A stretch of DNA of 64,000 bases from an uncultured Bacteroidales bacterium (GCA_902799555.1 CADCBB010000003.1:10013-74012); one strand, 5' to 3'; shown: positions 43,422 to 53,186, counted from the first letter of the stretch. Program-made: numbers and translations. Notes: a model not told the origin generated them from the sequence alone.

Positions 43422-44883
43422 AAATCGTTTTAACTTTCAACTTTAGTTTGTCCATTTTCACCTTCCATGCTTCGGGGTTAAAGAGCGGCGAGTCGGTCGC
43501 TGCTTTGTAGGTCAGGAAGATGCCTACCGGCAGCAGTACAAACGAACTAAGCCACATCCCCGTCCAACAGGGCCAGATCGCTTCGCGCGCCATCTTATAG
43601 CCCGTATTGTCAATGATATAATAGATGATAAACAGGATGACGGAGATGACAACCGGCGCACCCAGACCACCTTTGCGGATGATGGCACCGAGCGGCGCAC
43701 CGATAAAGAAGAACACCAGGCAGGCAAAGGCCAGGGTGAACTTACGGTACAACTCGATCTCATGCTTACGAATATAGCGGTCGGCATCATCCAGCAAGAT
43801 CGCGTTGTATTCAACCTGATCGCGGTAGTTCTGCGCGCGTTCTTCGGCGATGCTCAGAGCTTGGCGATGTTGAGCAACACTCAACGAAGCCCACAGGCTA
43901 TCTACGTTATAATGCTTACGCTCTTCCGGTGTAATATCTGTCGGTAGCACCACGGTGGCACGACGTGTGTCACGCCCGAAATAACGCTCATTGATCATCT
44001 GCGCACTCTGCTCTTGGCATCGCTCACGCGAAACGCCACGCACGGAATCGATCGAGTGCGTCAACTGCACCACGTTCTTACTCACATGCTGATCCTCCAA
44101 GATCGACTCATCATATCGGTTAAAGTCCGTCGCAAAATCAATGATGATACGCTTATGACTGAAGGTCTCACGGCGGTACGGGATACTCTTCGTTGTTCCT
44201 GTCGCTTTCTGCTGTTTCTTATTCAGGTTCTCAAAGGACTCCCCGTTGATCAGGTCCAACGTCAGATAGCGTTTGTCGGCACTGGCAGCCAGACGACCTG
44301 TATCCGCTACCATTACTTTCGCGTTCTCAAAACCCATCGAGTAGTCGTAGATCATAATATTGAGCAACTCACCTTTGGGCGTTTTGTCGCGTACATAGAT
44401 CTGGTATCCGCTTATCTCATCGTAGAACTCACCTACCGGAATTTGCAACTCCGGACTCTTCTGGCGAAGCGAGAAAATGAGCGCCCACAGCTTGGTTTGC
44501 GACTTAGGCAAGACATTATTGCTGAAAAAGAACGCTCCCACACTCAGCATCATCACAAAAAAGGTCAGCGGACGCAGGATGCGGAAGAGCGAGATACCCG
44601 CTGCTTTCATCGCCGTCAACTCAAATTTTTCGGCTAAGTTACCGAACGAAATGAGCGAACTAAGCAAGATTGCCAAAGGCAAGGCCAAGGGTACTACCGA
44701 TGCCGCGGCGTAAATAAAGAACTCCGCCAGCACCCCGATGCCTATTCCTTTTCCTACCAGATCGTTCACATGCATCCACATGAACTGCATCAGCAGGATA
44801 AAAATGGCAATAAAGAACGTAGCCAAAAAGAGCCCCAGAAAATTCCGGAGCAGATAAATGTCTATTTTTTTAATTAATCTCAC
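43387..44883 (-). CDS. LptF/LptG-family LPS export permease (YjgP/YjgQ)
   Basis: This inner-membrane permease belongs to the LPS exporter. The 498-residue protein has three N-terminal helices ([19 protein letters not shown]...), the family motif [21 protein letters not shown] with TAMKAAGIS, a periplasmic jellyroll domain and three C-terminal helices ([18 protein letters not shown]). Whether it is LptF or LptG cannot be decided here. It overlaps ribBA and cdd, giving a cdd - lptF/G - ribBA operon. Confidence 0.88.
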   Translation of the reverse strand: MRLIKKIDIYLLRNFLGLFLATFFIAIFILLMQFMWMHVNDLVGKGIGIGVLAEFFIYAAASVVPLALPLAILLSSLISFGNLAEKFELTAMKAAGISLFRILRPLTFFVMMLSVGAFFFSNNVLPKSQTKLWALIFSLRQKSPELQIPVGEFYDEISGYQIYVRDKTPKGELLNIMIYDYSMGFENAKVMVADTGRLAASADKRYLTLDLINGESFENLNKKQQKATGTTKSIPYRRETFSHKRIIIDFATDFNRYDESILEDQHVSKNVVQLTHSIDSVRGVSRERCQEQSAQMINERYFGRDTRRATVVLPTDITPEERKHYNVDSLWASLSVAQHRQALSIAEERAQNYRDQVEYNAILLDDADRYIRKHEIELYRKFTLAFACLVFFFIGAPLGAIIRKGGLGAPVVISVILFIIYYIIDNTGYKMAREAIWPCWTGMWLSSFVLLPVGIFLTYKAATDSPLFNPEAWKVKMDKLKLKVKTIYENQYNRRSVG

Positions 44884-45365
44884 CCTTTGAGGTTCTCCTT
44901 CACAAAAATAAGCGGCAGCAGGTCGGCTGCGGACTCAAATACATACGTTGCATCCTCACCATACAGCAACACCTCCATCTTTTGATTCGGATAGCGATGC
45001 TCTGTCTCCAACATCACCTGACGGCAGGAACCGCAAGGCGAACCCGGCTCTTTGGTGAAATGACCGCCCGTAAAACAAGCGATAGCCAACTTCGTTACCG
45101 GCTGGTCCGGGTATTGCGCGCCGGCAGCAAAAAGCGCCACTCGCTCCGCACACAAACCACTCGGATAGGCCGCATTCTCTTGGTTCGCACCACGGATGAT
45201 CTCTCCATTCGCCAACAATGCACCTGCTCCTACATGGAAACCGCTATACGGACAATAGCTGCGTTTGATTTGCTCTTTCGCTACTTCTACTACCTTACGC
45301 TGCTCCTCTGTCAATTCGTCCCACTTATAGGCACGCATCTTGGCTGTCAAATTGAACTCTTTCAT
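44880..45365 (-). CDS. cdd: Cytidine deaminase
   Basis: The pyrimidine-salvage enzyme converts cytidine to uridine. The 161-residue zinc hydrolase has YCPYSGFHVGAGAL, ENAAYPSGLCAERVALF with a zinc Cys and the catalytic Glu, and GSPCGSCRQVM with the other two zinc Cys residues. Length fits the homotetrameric type plus a short N-terminal extension. It overlaps the LptF/G gene by 4 nt and is the first gene of that operon. Confidence 0.93.
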   Translation of the reverse strand: MKEFNLTAKMRAYKWDELTEEQRKVVEVAKEQIKRSYCPYSGFHVGAGALLANGEIIRGANQENAAYPSGLCAERVALFAAGAQYPDQPVTKLAIACFTGGHFTKEPGSPCGSCRQVMLETEHRYPNQKMEVLLYGEDATYVFESAADLLPLIFVKENLKG

Positions 45366-45410
45366 ATATCGATTTGGTTAAATATTATTCGTTCAAAACC
45401 TTTGCGGCTG

Positions 45411-45441
45411 CAAAGGTACAACAAAAAAATGACATATGCAA
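45411..45441 (-). promoter_or_regulatory. Promoter of the cdd operon
   Basis: Minus strand: TTGC (45441-45438), 19 bp, TACCTTTG (45418-45411), then CAGCCG. A TTGTCCAAAA word lies just upstream (45457-45466). Confidence 0.82.
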
Positions 45442-45482
45442 ATTATTCTTTGCTTTTTGTCCAAAATGACCAAAAAATAATC

Positions 45483-45509
45483 AAAAAGGGCGAGAGTAAC
45501 CTCCCACCC
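45483..45509 (-). terminator. Intrinsic terminator of the three-gene secreted operon
   Basis: As minus-strand RNA: GGGUGGGAG-GUUA-CUCUCGCCC (9 pairs, two of them G-U) followed by UUUUU. It lies 26 nt after the stop at 45535. Confidence 0.8.
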
Positions 45510-45534
45510 TAACTATTTCACATCGGAAGAATCC

Positions 45535-46611
45535 TTATTGTGCTATTTGAGATTGTAAAATCGATACTATCTGTGGCGTGATTTCTTTATAGGCCTCACG
45601 GGCTGCATGGTCAAAGCCCTTTGTATGAGATTTGTTTTTGGATGTGATACTATTACTATAGATGCGTTTTTTATCGGAAAGCCGTTCTATATCCAAATGC
45701 GCCTCTATAAAAGCGGTATAGTTACTTACCGAACCGAAATCTGTTTTTGTATACTCCTGCGCAGAAGCGGTTATATAGACCGCCCAATCTGCCGCAGTCG
45801 GATCATCCACAAAAGAAACACCTATTTCGGATAGTGCTCCTTCCACAGCTCCGCACAATGCCGGATAGTTGCTATCAATCAGTTTTGCATCGCATTGAAG
45901 ATAAACTGCTACTGCATTTCGCAACTGTGACAACATATCTTTTAATTGCCGTTTGAGTGTTTGTGTCTGCGCTGTCTGGAGTGTTTCTTCGTCTGCAAAC
46001 TCATCCACTATAGCCAGTAAAGATTGCAAGTCTTCCAGTTGGGCTAATTGCGCCATTCCGTTTTCTGCGTGTGAACGTGCTTGCGTTTTTTGTCCTTGTT
46101 CATAATAAGAAAACGATTGTTGCCACTCATTTTCGGCTTTGCCGGACAACATGGCGATTCGTCTTGTCAGTTGATTTACGAGCGTTTGGCGTTTGACATA
46201 TGCAAAGGCGGCAATAGTTCCGCCGGACGGATTATGGTACACTTCAATCTGCAATCCGGGGATGTCCTTTATGCTGGATGAGATACGTGTCTCAACGGAA
46301 AAGGATTCGTGAATCTGTTCCTCAAAATCCCGTGTAGATTGTACCAAATCGCTCTGCGTACGGCTGTCTATTGTTTGTTCTACAGTCGTCCGGATGGTAG
46401 AAGCTAACTCTGCGCGCGCTGCGTCTTTAAGGCGGCTAATGGCGTCTTCCAAAGCCTCGCCTTTTTGTTGTTCCCCCTCCGCATAGCCGGTATAATAGGC
46501 TTCAAGCGGATAGTACATTTTGCGGCTTGCCGCATTATACCAGTTCGGCATTTGTGCAGCAAGCGGCAAAATGACTGATAGTAAGCAAACTATGTTTAAT
46601 AATCTGCGCAT
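45535..46611 (-). CDS. Secreted protein with LPP20/FlgT-like features (third gene of operon)
   Basis: The 358-residue protein has a signal peptide (MRRLLNIVCLLSVILPLAA). The N-terminal part (GEALEDAISRLKDAARAELA...TIRTTVEQ) recalls LPP20-type domains. A helical centre is followed by a C-terminal domain (ADWAVYITASAQEYT...AHLDIERLSDKKRIYSNSI) that resembles a CsgG/TolB-N-like fold. The overall order loosely recalls FlgT. No flagellar genes occur here, so the role is unknown. Its ATG follows the upstream stop with no gap, so it is translationally coupled. Confidence 0.65.
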   Translation of the reverse strand: MRRLLNIVCLLSVILPLAAQMPNWYNAASRKMYYPLEAYYTGYAEGEQQKGEALEDAISRLKDAARAELASTIRTTVEQTIDSRTQSDLVQSTRDFEEQIHESFSVETRISSSIKDIPGLQIEVYHNPSGGTIAAFAYVKRQTLVNQLTRRIAMLSGKAENEWQQSFSYYEQGQKTQARSHAENGMAQLAQLEDLQSLLAIVDEFADEETLQTAQTQTLKRQLKDMLSQLRNAVAVYLQCDAKLIDSNYPALCGAVEGALSEIGVSFVDDPTAADWAVYITASAQEYTKTDFGSVSNYTAFIEAHLDIERLSDKKRIYSNSITSKNKSHTKGFDHAAREAYKEITPQIVSILQSQIAQ

Positions 46612-47259
46612 TTATTCTTCAACGAACGCTTCTTCGATAAATTTAGAAACTTGATCTGCATATTTCTGTGCAACAGCGGATTCTTTTGCAGCGGCTTGGA
46701 ATGCCCGGATACGAGCACGCGAAGCGGCAGCTTCGTCGATGATGTAATATGCCTCAAACTCGAAAGCATCTTTGCCATGCACTTTCACCGGGCGGAAGAT
46801 CGAATACGACGGGCGCAACTCACCGCGGATTTCTGCTTTCACTTTGTTCTCATAAGCAGAATAGAAATGGTCAAACTCAGCCAGTTCTTCCGTAGTCAAG
46901 GTAGAACCCATATCTTCCACAATGCGGCCTTTGATGTTGCTCCCGATCATCTGCGCATAAGCGGTGCAAGCAGACATCATCAGCTTGTCCTTGCCGACAT
47001 TTTTGCTGGCAGAGGTCGCATAGCCAACTACTTCAGCTACATTATCCTTCTCCAGAGCCTCATAGTGATTGAGCAATGCCATCTCCAATGTATGAGAAGA
47101 GCCGAAAACTTGCCAACCTTCCTTGTTGAGTTTCTTTACTTTTTGTTTGTACTCTTTCTTGGCTTGTTTTGCTTTTTGCTTAGAATAAGCGGTTTGAGCA
47201 CTTGCCGTAAAAGACATACCGAGGCATACTGCCAATAAACAAACGAGAATCTTTTTCAT
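46612..47259 (-). CDS. Secreted helical protein (second gene of operon)
   Basis: The 215-residue protein has a signal peptide ending SFTASAQ. A strongly basic stretch follows (KQKAKQAKKEYKQKVKKL), then a domain with GSSHTLEMALLNHYEAL, ACTAYAQMIGSNIKGRI and FRPVKVHGKDAFEFEAYYII. I do not recognise a named family. It lies between two genes with CsgG/LPP20-like features, and all three are probably periplasmic or outer-membrane-associated. Confidence 0.65.
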   Translation of the reverse strand: MKKILVCLLAVCLGMSFTASAQTAYSKQKAKQAKKEYKQKVKKLNKEGWQVFGSSHTLEMALLNHYEALEKDNVAEVVGYATSASKNVGKDKLMMSACTAYAQMIGSNIKGRIVEDMGSTLTTEELAEFDHFYSAYENKVKAEIRGELRPSYSIFRPVKVHGKDAFEFEAYYIIDEAAASRARIRAFQAAAKESAVAQKYADQVSKFIEEAFVEE

Positions 47260-47295
47260 AATGTTTGATTTTTTGAGGGTTAATATGATAGATTA

Positions 47296-48477
47296 TTAAA
47301 ATTGAACTGCTAATCCTACTCCATTATATCCAGAAATCAGGTTTAAAGACAGGGGCTTTGCGCTTGATGAAGCACAAGTATTATTGTAGATATCCGTTGA
47401 ACTTTTCTTGGTTTTGATACCAAAATATAGCAAAGGTACGGAACCCACCGCTGCAATCGGACCTACAACAGCTAAAGCGGTACCGGAATTTTTCATACCA
47501 GATGCAGAAGCTACCTCAGGATCCGCATCACGCTGCTGCTCATATAGTTTGATTTGGGCATTGTATGCATCTATTTGGTTTAACGCGTTTTCCATTTCGG
47601 TACACTCATCATCGTTAAACTCATAATACATCCATCTATCATAAGTATAATGCCAATCCTCATTGCTATATTCATGACCATATTTATTATTCATTTCAGT
47701 CTCTATTTTGTCTATCTTAGCCTGTTCTTCATTAATTTTATCATTATAGGATTTTGCTGCTATTTGGTAGTTGTTGTTCCCCACAATTATCAAGCCAGCA
47801 CCAATGCTTGTCATTGCCAAACCAACACCAAATGCCACCCAACCGGAAATGGTCATGATGCGCCCTTTGTTATATTGCGAGAATGCTTCTGGACAATTAT
47901 TCCGCAAGAAATTCATATATGCTTTCTCATCCAGCGTTTGCCCACGGTACGAATAATAATTACCGCTCAATGCTGAAACATAGTATTTCGATGCCTGAGA
48001 AGCGACTGCTCCAATACCGAATAGTTTGCGAGCCAAATCATTACAGCCTTGTTGCATAGCCGAGGATTCAAGCCCCATTGTAGTATTATCTGTCATATCT
48101 ACACGTCCGGTTTCCACATTCAGAATCTTAGCCGTTACAAAGATTTTGTTAGCGTCGATAAGTACACCTTCCGTTACGAGAATGAGCGATACACCTGTCA
48201 TTTCTCCCAGTTTCTGGATTTCTTTCTCGCTCACAATACCAGTGCGTTGGAAATCCTGCTCACTCATGATCATGTCCACATCAGACCGATCGTAGGCTTC
48301 GTAACCATCCGTGTTCGCTATGGCACGTGCCATGTTGCTACGCAAGACGAGTTTCTGACTGTAAGACAAGCGTCCTTCACGATCCACGACTTCCAAGATA
48401 GCGACTTTCTTGGAGTTTTGCGCGAATGTTAATGCAACAAAAAGCATCAAACACATTAAAAAGAAAATTCTTTTCAT
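47296..48477 (-). CDS. Secreted CsgG/LpoB-like protein (first gene of operon)
   Basis: The 393-residue protein has a signal peptide (MKRIFFLMCLMLFVALTFA). The N-terminal domain (KKVAILEVVDREGRLSYSQK, NMARAIANTDGYEAYDRSDV, EMTGVSLILVTEGVL, VTAKILNVETGRV) has the form of the CsgG/LpoB/FlgO fold. Two Gly-rich hydrophobic segments (GWVAFGVGLAMTSIGAGLII and ALAVVGPIAAVGSVPLLYFG) flank a coiled coil. Inference: envelope-associated. It is preceded by structured RNA copy B, whose terminator-like end is 42 nt from the ATG, so expression is probably attenuated. Confidence 0.7.
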   Translation of the reverse strand: MKRIFFLMCLMLFVALTFAQNSKKVAILEVVDREGRLSYSQKLVLRSNMARAIANTDGYEAYDRSDVDMIMSEQDFQRTGIVSEKEIQKLGEMTGVSLILVTEGVLIDANKIFVTAKILNVETGRVDMTDNTTMGLESSAMQQGCNDLARKLFGIGAVASQASKYYVSALSGNYYSYRGQTLDEKAYMNFLRNNCPEAFSQYNKGRIMTISGWVAFGVGLAMTSIGAGLIIVGNNNYQIAAKSYNDKINEEQAKIDKIETEMNNKYGHEYSNEDWHYTYDRWMYYEFNDDECTEMENALNQIDAYNAQIKLYEQQRDADPEVASASGMKNSGTALAVVGPIAAVGSVPLLYFGIKTKKSSTDIYNNTCASSSAKPLSLNLISGYNGVGLAVQF

Positions 48478-48518
48478 AAGTATAAATATTTAATAGTTGT
48501 TATTTGTTGTATATGCAT

Positions 48519-48769
48519 AAAAAAGCGGAGCTGCAATCTTGCTGTTCCGCTTACCGAGGCTCTAGCACTGCCTTTACTACTGAACAAACAACACTGAAGC
48601 CCACGCCGTATGTATATACATGTACGCATGTGCGTACCTTTAATACATACCAATGAGCATCTTGTGCTGCAATGTTTTGGTAGCTTGTGAATTTGCTAGA
48701 TTCCGGTAAGCCAAAACAAAGCGCGTAAGACGCCTTTTTCAATATGTCTGCAATGAGTTTAACTCATCA
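48519..48769 (-). ncRNA. Structured RNA, copy B (leader of the secreted operon)
   Basis: It has the same architecture as copy A. P2 is GTTTTGG/CCAAAAC (48717-48711 with 48680-48674). P4 GCAGCAC/GTGTTGT (48670-48664 with 48594-48588) and P5 GCTCA/TGGGC (48658-48654 with 48603-48599) follow. A variable hairpin GTACGC-acat-GCGTAC and AGGC/GCCT come next. P1 is CGGTAAGC/GCTTACCG (48704-48711 with 48549-48556). The terminal hairpin AGCGGA...TCCGCT has a U-run at 48524-48519. P1 bases differ from copy A on both sides while pairing is kept. P1 and the terminator share three bases, so they compete. Confidence 0.8.
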
Positions 48770-48775
48770 CGGCTG

Positions 48776-48806
48776 CAAAATTACAACAAAAAATTGGAAT
48801 ATGCAA
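48776..48806 (-). promoter_or_regulatory. Promoter of structured RNA copy B
   Basis: Minus strand: TTGC (48806-48803), 19 bp, TAATTTTG (48783-48776), then CAGCCG. It would start RNA near 48769, immediately before the conserved structure, giving a leader of about 290 nt before the first codon. Confidence 0.8.
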
Positions 48807-48864
48807 ATATTAGCGCAAAAAAATGAGAATTTTTATGCAGAGTCAAGAAAAAGGGGACTATATG

Positions 48865-49343
48865 GCGACAAAAATGTCACCAAAATGCACGATGAAAGAT
48901 CCAGAATACAATTTCTTAGCCACAAGGGCACGATTATTTCAGGAAACGGAGGAAGGTGGGCGCCATGCGGGAAGGAGCGAAGGCGAAGCGAAATAGAGGG
49001 CGAGACGTAATGGTCAATAATGCCGCTTAAACCTATCAGAATGCGTGTTTTTAAGCGTCGTGACATGTGTGTTTAAATCATTGTATATGTGTTGTTTATG
49101 TGCTATTAAAAATAGGTATGGTCTAGGACGCATAGAACGAGCCTTGTTTCCGCCTCTAATTTGGATCCTTTTGGGGCTCGAAATGAGGCACAAAAAATGA
49201 AGTTTTTTGCTATTTTAGTCCAAAATGGCCAAAAATGATTCAAAAAACTATGCAGCGAGTGGTGACAAAAATGTCACCAAAATGCACGATGAATGATCCA
49301 GGATAAAATCTCAGGAAATCGACGAAGGTGGGATGCCATGCGG
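48865..49343. repeat. Direct repeats in a gene-free region
   Basis: GCGACAAAAATGTCACCAAA and about 25 further bases (48865-48910) recur at 49262-49308. The following segment, tcaggaaacggaggaaggtg (48938-48970), recurs at about 49310-49343. In the second copy the parts are adjacent; in the first about 28 nt separate them. The second copy contains the perfect hairpin GGTGACA-aaaa-TGTCACC. Confidence 0.7.
48998..49184 (-). repeat. Inverted long repeat, copy 2 (decayed 5' end of the 16.6-kb gene family)
   Basis: This is the reverse complement of 16452-16640 with few changes. It retains the leader and the codons for MSRRLKTRILIGLSGIIDHY and then loses similarity, so it is a pseudogene start or an element end. 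The rest of 49190-49580 has no credible gene. It is GC-rich from 49340 to 49520, with an 8-bp perfect hairpin GTCCGCTC-gtgga-GAGCGGAC (49479-49499). Confidence 0.8.
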
Positions 49344-49581
49344 AGAGCACAAACCGACAGCGTGCACACCCGCATTGAGCACCTCGCGGGCGGGCCGGTA
49401 TCTTCCGCGGCCTTACGGAGAGGGGGGACTAAGGGGCTGCGTATGACGCGGGTATGCCGGACGCGAGGTGGCGAACTTGTCCGCTCGTGGAGAGCGGACG
49501 GTGAGGGCTAATCCGCCATATGCCCGAGCCACGCAAGCAGCGGATGGTAATTAGAAAAAAGAGAAAAAATCACGTGCGGGC

Positions 49582-49612
49582 TTGCATATGTCAGAAAAAA
49601 GCAGTACCTTTG
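49582..49612 (+). promoter_or_regulatory. Promoter of valS
   Basis: TTGC (49582-49585), 19 bp, TACCTTTG (49605-49612), then CAGCCG. It lies inside the upstream extension of the valS ORF, so the start at 49669 is correct. Confidence 0.82.
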
Positions 49613-49668
49613 CAGCCGTTTTCGGCGCAAAGGCTGAAACCACAAATGACAAATCAAATATAAACTCT

Positions 49669-52314
49669 ATGGATAGTAAATATAATCCTACTGACATTGA
49701 AGCCCGCTGGTACCAATACTGGCTGGACAATAAACTCTTTCACAGCGAGCCGGATGCGGTCAACGACCGAGGTGAGCAAAAAGAACCGTTTACGATTGTT
49801 ATTCCGCCGCCCAACGTTACGGGCGTGCTGCATATGGGTCACGTGCTGAACGAGACGATTCAGGATATCCTCGTTCGTCGTGCGCGTTTGGAAGGCAAGA
49901 ACGCCTGCTGGGTACCGGGTACGGACCATGCATCTATTGCGACCGAGGCGAAAGTGATCAAGCGCCTCAAAGAGCAAGGTATCAACAAATCCGACCTTAC
50001 CCGCGAGGAGTTCTTAAAGCACGCGTGGGCGTGGACAGACGAACACGGAGGCATCATCCTCAAGCAACTCCGCAAACTCGGTTGCTCTTGCGACTGGGAT
50101 CGTACCTCTTTCACGATGGACGAGACGCGCAGCAAAGCCGTTATCAAGGTTTTCTGCGACCTGTATAAAAAAGGTCTCATCTACCGCGGCCTGCGTATGG
50201 TGAACTGGGATCCGGAGCGTCAGACGGCGTTGAGCGACGAGGAGGTCATCTATCACGAGGAGCACTCGAAATTCTACTACCTGCGTTATGAGGTAGCGGA
50301 AGAGCCGGGTAAGTATGCCATCGTGGCTACTACCCGTCCGGAGACCATCTTCGGCGATATCGCCGTTTGTATCAACCCCAAGGAAGAGAAGAACCAGTGG
50401 TTGAGGGGTAAGCATGTGATCGTACCGGGTGTAGGCCGTGTGATCCCGATTATTGAGGATCGCTATGTGGAGATCGGTTTCGGTACGGGATGTCTAAAAG
50501 TGACGCCGGCACATGACGTGAACGACTATATGCTGGGTCAGAAATACAACCTCAAGACGATCGATATCTTCACGCCGGACGCGCATCTGAACATGGACAC
50601 GGTGGAGGACGAGTTGCAGGCTAACGTACGCAAGTACCACGGCATGGATCGTTTCGACTGCCGCAAGCAGATCGTGGAAGATCTGCAGACAGCAGGACTC
50701 GTGGAGAAGATCGAGGACTATGACAATAAAGTCGGTTACAGTGAGCGTACGAATGTTCCTATTGAACCGCGGTTGAGTCTCCAGTGGTTCGTGAAGATGC
50801 AGCATTTTGCAGATATCGCCCTACCGCCGGTAATGAACGACGACATCGTCTTCTATCCCGCCAAATACAAGAATACCTATCGTAACTGGCTGGAGAACAT
50901 CAAAGACTGGTGTATCTCGCGCCAACTCTGGTGGGGTCATCGTATTCCGGCGTACTACGATGCCGACTTGCTGGCTGAGACCGGCCTCGAGAATTACCCG
51001 GACGATAAGATCATCGTTTCCGAGACGAAGCCGGAAGGCAACTACGTACAAGACGAAGGTGCACTGGATACCTGGTTTAGTTCATGGCTTTGGCCGATCT
51101 CGCTCTTCGATGGCATTGAGCATCCCGACAACAAAGAGATCAATTATTACTACCCCACCGCAGACCTTGTAACGGGACCGGATATTATCTTCTTCTGGGT
51201 AGCACGTATGATCATGGCGGGCTACGAATACGTAGGAAAGATGCCGTTCAAGCATGTCTATTTCACGGGTATCGTACGCGATAAATTAGGTCGTAAGATG
51301 TCTAAATCGCTCGGTAACTCGCCCGATCCGCTGGATCTGATCGAGCGTTTCGGCGCCGATGGCGTGCGTATGGGTATTTTGCTGAGTGCGCCGGCAGGTA
51401 ACGACATCCTGTACGATGATTCGCTTTGCGAACAGGGACGTAACTTCTGCAATAAGATCTGGAACTGTTTCCGTATGGTAAAGGGGCTCGAAGTAGCGGA
51501 TATCCCGCAACCGGAGACCTCTAAATATGCCATCGAATGGTTTGCCGCTCAACTCGCTAATACCGAAGCTGAGATCGCTGATCTGTTCAGCAAGTACCGC
51601 CTCTCCGAAGCGCTGATGGAGATCTACAAACTCTACTGCGACGAGTTCAGCGGATGGTATCTGGAGATGATCAAACCCGGGTATCAACAACCGATCGACA
51701 AGGCTACGTATGAAGCTACGCTGGCGTTCTTCGACCGCCTGCTGCGTGTACTGCATCCGTTCATGCCGTTCATCACGGAAGAACTCTGGCAGAACCTGTA
51801 TGAGCGCAAGGAAGGCGAATCGATAATGATCGCTTCGCTCAATGATGCAAATGGTGACGCTCCGCTTAATGGTGAAATTCTCAAAGAAGTAGAGAACCTC
51901 AAAGAGATCATTGCCGGTGTACGTAACGCACGTGCGTCGAAGAACATTCCGCAGAAGGAGCGTCTCACGCTCATCTCACCGGAACCGCTCAACGCCCTCG
52001 TAGATAAATTAGCGAATGTGGAGGTCGTAGTGAATGGTGAAGTAAGCGGTAACGCATCGAAATTCATTGTCGGTACGACCGAGTTCGCGATTCCGATGGA
52101 TGCGTTCATCAACGTAGAGGAAGAACTCAAGAAACTCGAGGCAGACCTCGCGCACCAACAAGGATTCTTAAAAGGTGTGATGGCGAAACTGAGCAACGAA
52201 CGTTTCGTGGCAAACGCCAAACCCGAGATCGTGGACTTAGAGCGCAAAAAGAAAGCGGACGCGGAAGCCCGCATCGCAGCCCTCGAAGAAGCGATAGCAG
52301 CGTTAAAACGCTGA
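49669..52314 (+). CDS. valS: Valine-tRNA ligase
   Basis: This class Ia synthetase charges tRNA-Val and edits threonine. The 881-residue protein has [15 protein letters not shown] (HIGH region), the CP1 editing domain ([13 protein letters not shown]), [16 protein letters not shown] (KMSKS loop), an anticodon-binding domain and a C-terminal coiled coil ([20 protein letters not shown]). All parts are present at normal size. ATG 49669 is used because the longer ORF starts within the promoter. Confidence 0.97.
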   Translation: MDSKYNPTDIEARWYQYWLDNKLFHSEPDAVNDRGEQKEPFTIVIPPPNVTGVLHMGHVLNETIQDILVRRARLEGKNACWVPGTDHASIATEAKVIKRLKEQGINKSDLTREEFLKHAWAWTDEHGGIILKQLRKLGCSCDWDRTSFTMDETRSKAVIKVFCDLYKKGLIYRGLRMVNWDPERQTALSDEEVIYHEEHSKFYYLRYEVAEEPGKYAIVATTRPETIFGDIAVCINPKEEKNQWLRGKHVIVPGVGRVIPIIEDRYVEIGFGTGCLKVTPAHDVNDYMLGQKYNLKTIDIFTPDAHLNMDTVEDELQANVRKYHGMDRFDCRKQIVEDLQTAGLVEKIEDYDNKVGYSERTNVPIEPRLSLQWFVKMQHFADIALPPVMNDDIVFYPAKYKNTYRNWLENIKDWCISRQLWWGHRIPAYYDADLLAETGLENYPDDKIIVSETKPEGNYVQDEGALDTWFSSWLWPISLFDGIEHPDNKEINYYYPTADLVTGPDIIFFWVARMIMAGYEYVGKMPFKHVYFTGIVRDKLGRKMSKSLGNSPDPLDLIERFGADGVRMGILLSAPAGNDILYDDSLCEQGRNFCNKIWNCFRMVKGLEVADIPQPETSKYAIEWFAAQLANTEAEIADLFSKYRLSEALMEIYKLYCDEFSGWYLEMIKPGYQQPIDKATYEATLAFFDRLLRVLHPFMPFITEELWQNLYERKEGESIMIASLNDANGDAPLNGEILKEVENLKEIIAGVRNARASKNIPQKERLTLISPEPLNALVDKLANVEVVVNGEVSGNASKFIVGTTEFAIPMDAFINVEEELKKLEADLAHQQGFLKGVMAKLSNERFVANAKPEIVDLERKKKADAEARIAALEEAIAALKR

Positions 52315-52342
52315 TTTAAGATTTAAAATTTAAGATTTTAAT
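52315..52342. repeat. Heptamer repeat TTTAAGA between convergent genes
   Basis: TTTAAGA, TTTAAAA, TTTAAGA and TTTTAAT fill the gap after the valS stop and run into the last codons of the convergent GSCFA gene. Confidence 0.75.
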
Positions 52343-53186
52343 GTAACGGAAGATGATGCTCGTGTTTCCAACGCTTATGTTGGAGCACGAGTTCATTTTT
52401 TGTTTGGGGTGTGCAGAAGGTATCCACGAACCGCTCCCAGATATAGCTCACCGCCAAAGACGAAGGATGCACCAGATCATCGGCATAGAAACGGTAGTCA
52501 CGTAATTCGTCCAACATTATTTCGTAAGAAGGGAAGTACAAAACCCCACCCGACCTCCCCTCAAGGGAGGAGAGTTGTTCTACCGCCATAAGGAGTGTGG
52601 CTTTAGAGAGTTGGTTCTCATGGAGACCGTCTCGGATATGCCGAATAGGCGAGACAGTAAAGAGCCAATGTTTATCAGGATAGCGGTCAAGGATGGGACG
52701 CCATGCTGCCACAATCTCTTCGACCGAAAGACGCCGCCGTGTAAAACAACTCTCCGGCAACTTATGGCAATTACCAACGATCTCACCATCTTTCTCATAG
52801 ACCCATGCCGTACCGAACGTGACGATCACCACCGTCGCTTCCTTCAACGCCTGCTGCATAGTTTCTATGGATGCACGTACCGTTCGCTCTGCCTCCTCTT
52901 TCGTAGCCCTTGAAAACGATCCATGATGCGCCATCGAGTGCCATAAGCCGTCGTGCTCAACGAGCAGTAATGGGTCATTGGTCATTGGTAATTGGTAATT
53001 CATCGCTTGCGCGATCGAGAGAGGATTATAGAGTGTACCGAAGGGATTACAGGTGACGTTCAGATAGCGTTGCTGCATCTGTTCGCCTATCTCGTCCGAG
53101 AAACACGAACCGAGCATCAGGATTTTATCCTCATACCCTATCTTCCATTTGGAAGGCGCTATATCTACGATCGTTTGTAACTTCAT
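52338..53186 (-). CDS. GSCFA-domain protein
   Basis: The 282-residue protein is an SGNH-hydrolase-like family named after its motif, here LMLGSCFSDEIGEQMQ. Other conserved stretches are NPFGTLYNPLSIAQAMN, VTFGTAWVYE, FTVSPIRHIRDGLHENQLSK and YFPSYEIMLDELRDYRFYADD. Family knowledge: often associated with envelope or surface-polysaccharide work, substrate unknown. Two sequence insertions lie in the coding region: a heptamer repeat encoding NYQLPMTND and a palindromic GC-rich unit encoding SLEGRSGGV. ATG 53186 shares a base with the upstream stop (TGATG). Confidence 0.85.
   Translation of the reverse strand: MKLQTIVDIAPSKWKIGYEDKILMLGSCFSDEIGEQMQQRYLNVTCNPFGTLYNPLSIAQAMNYQLPMTNDPLLLVEHDGLWHSMAHHGSFSRATKEEAERTVRASIETMQQALKEATVVIVTFGTAWVYEKDGEIVGNCHKLPESCFTRRRLSVEEIVAAWRPILDRYPDKHWLFTVSPIRHIRDGLHENQLSKATLLMAVEQLSSLEGRSGGVLYFPSYEIMLDELRDYRFYADDLVHPSSLAVSYIWERFVDTFCTPQTKNELVLQHKRWKHEHHLPLH
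52541..52571. repeat. Palindromic GC-rich repeat unit inserted in the GSCFA gene
   Basis: AACCCCACCCGACCTCCCC followed by TCAAGGGAGGAG contains the hairpin CCTCCC-ctcaa-GGGAGG. It resembles palindromic units I have seen scattered in Bacteroidetes genomes. Here it is translated in frame. Confidence 0.6.
52976..53003 (+). repeat. Heptamer repeat CATTGGT/AATTGGT inside the GSCFA gene
   Basis: CATTGGT x2, AATTGGT and AATTCAT are four 7-mers, translated on the minus strand as part of MNYQLPMTND. Confidence 0.75.

Noticed and set aside
49293..49511. 72-residue ORF in the GC-rich gene-free stretch
   Set aside because: It has arginine-rich random composition, no start signal and repeat-derived sequence.
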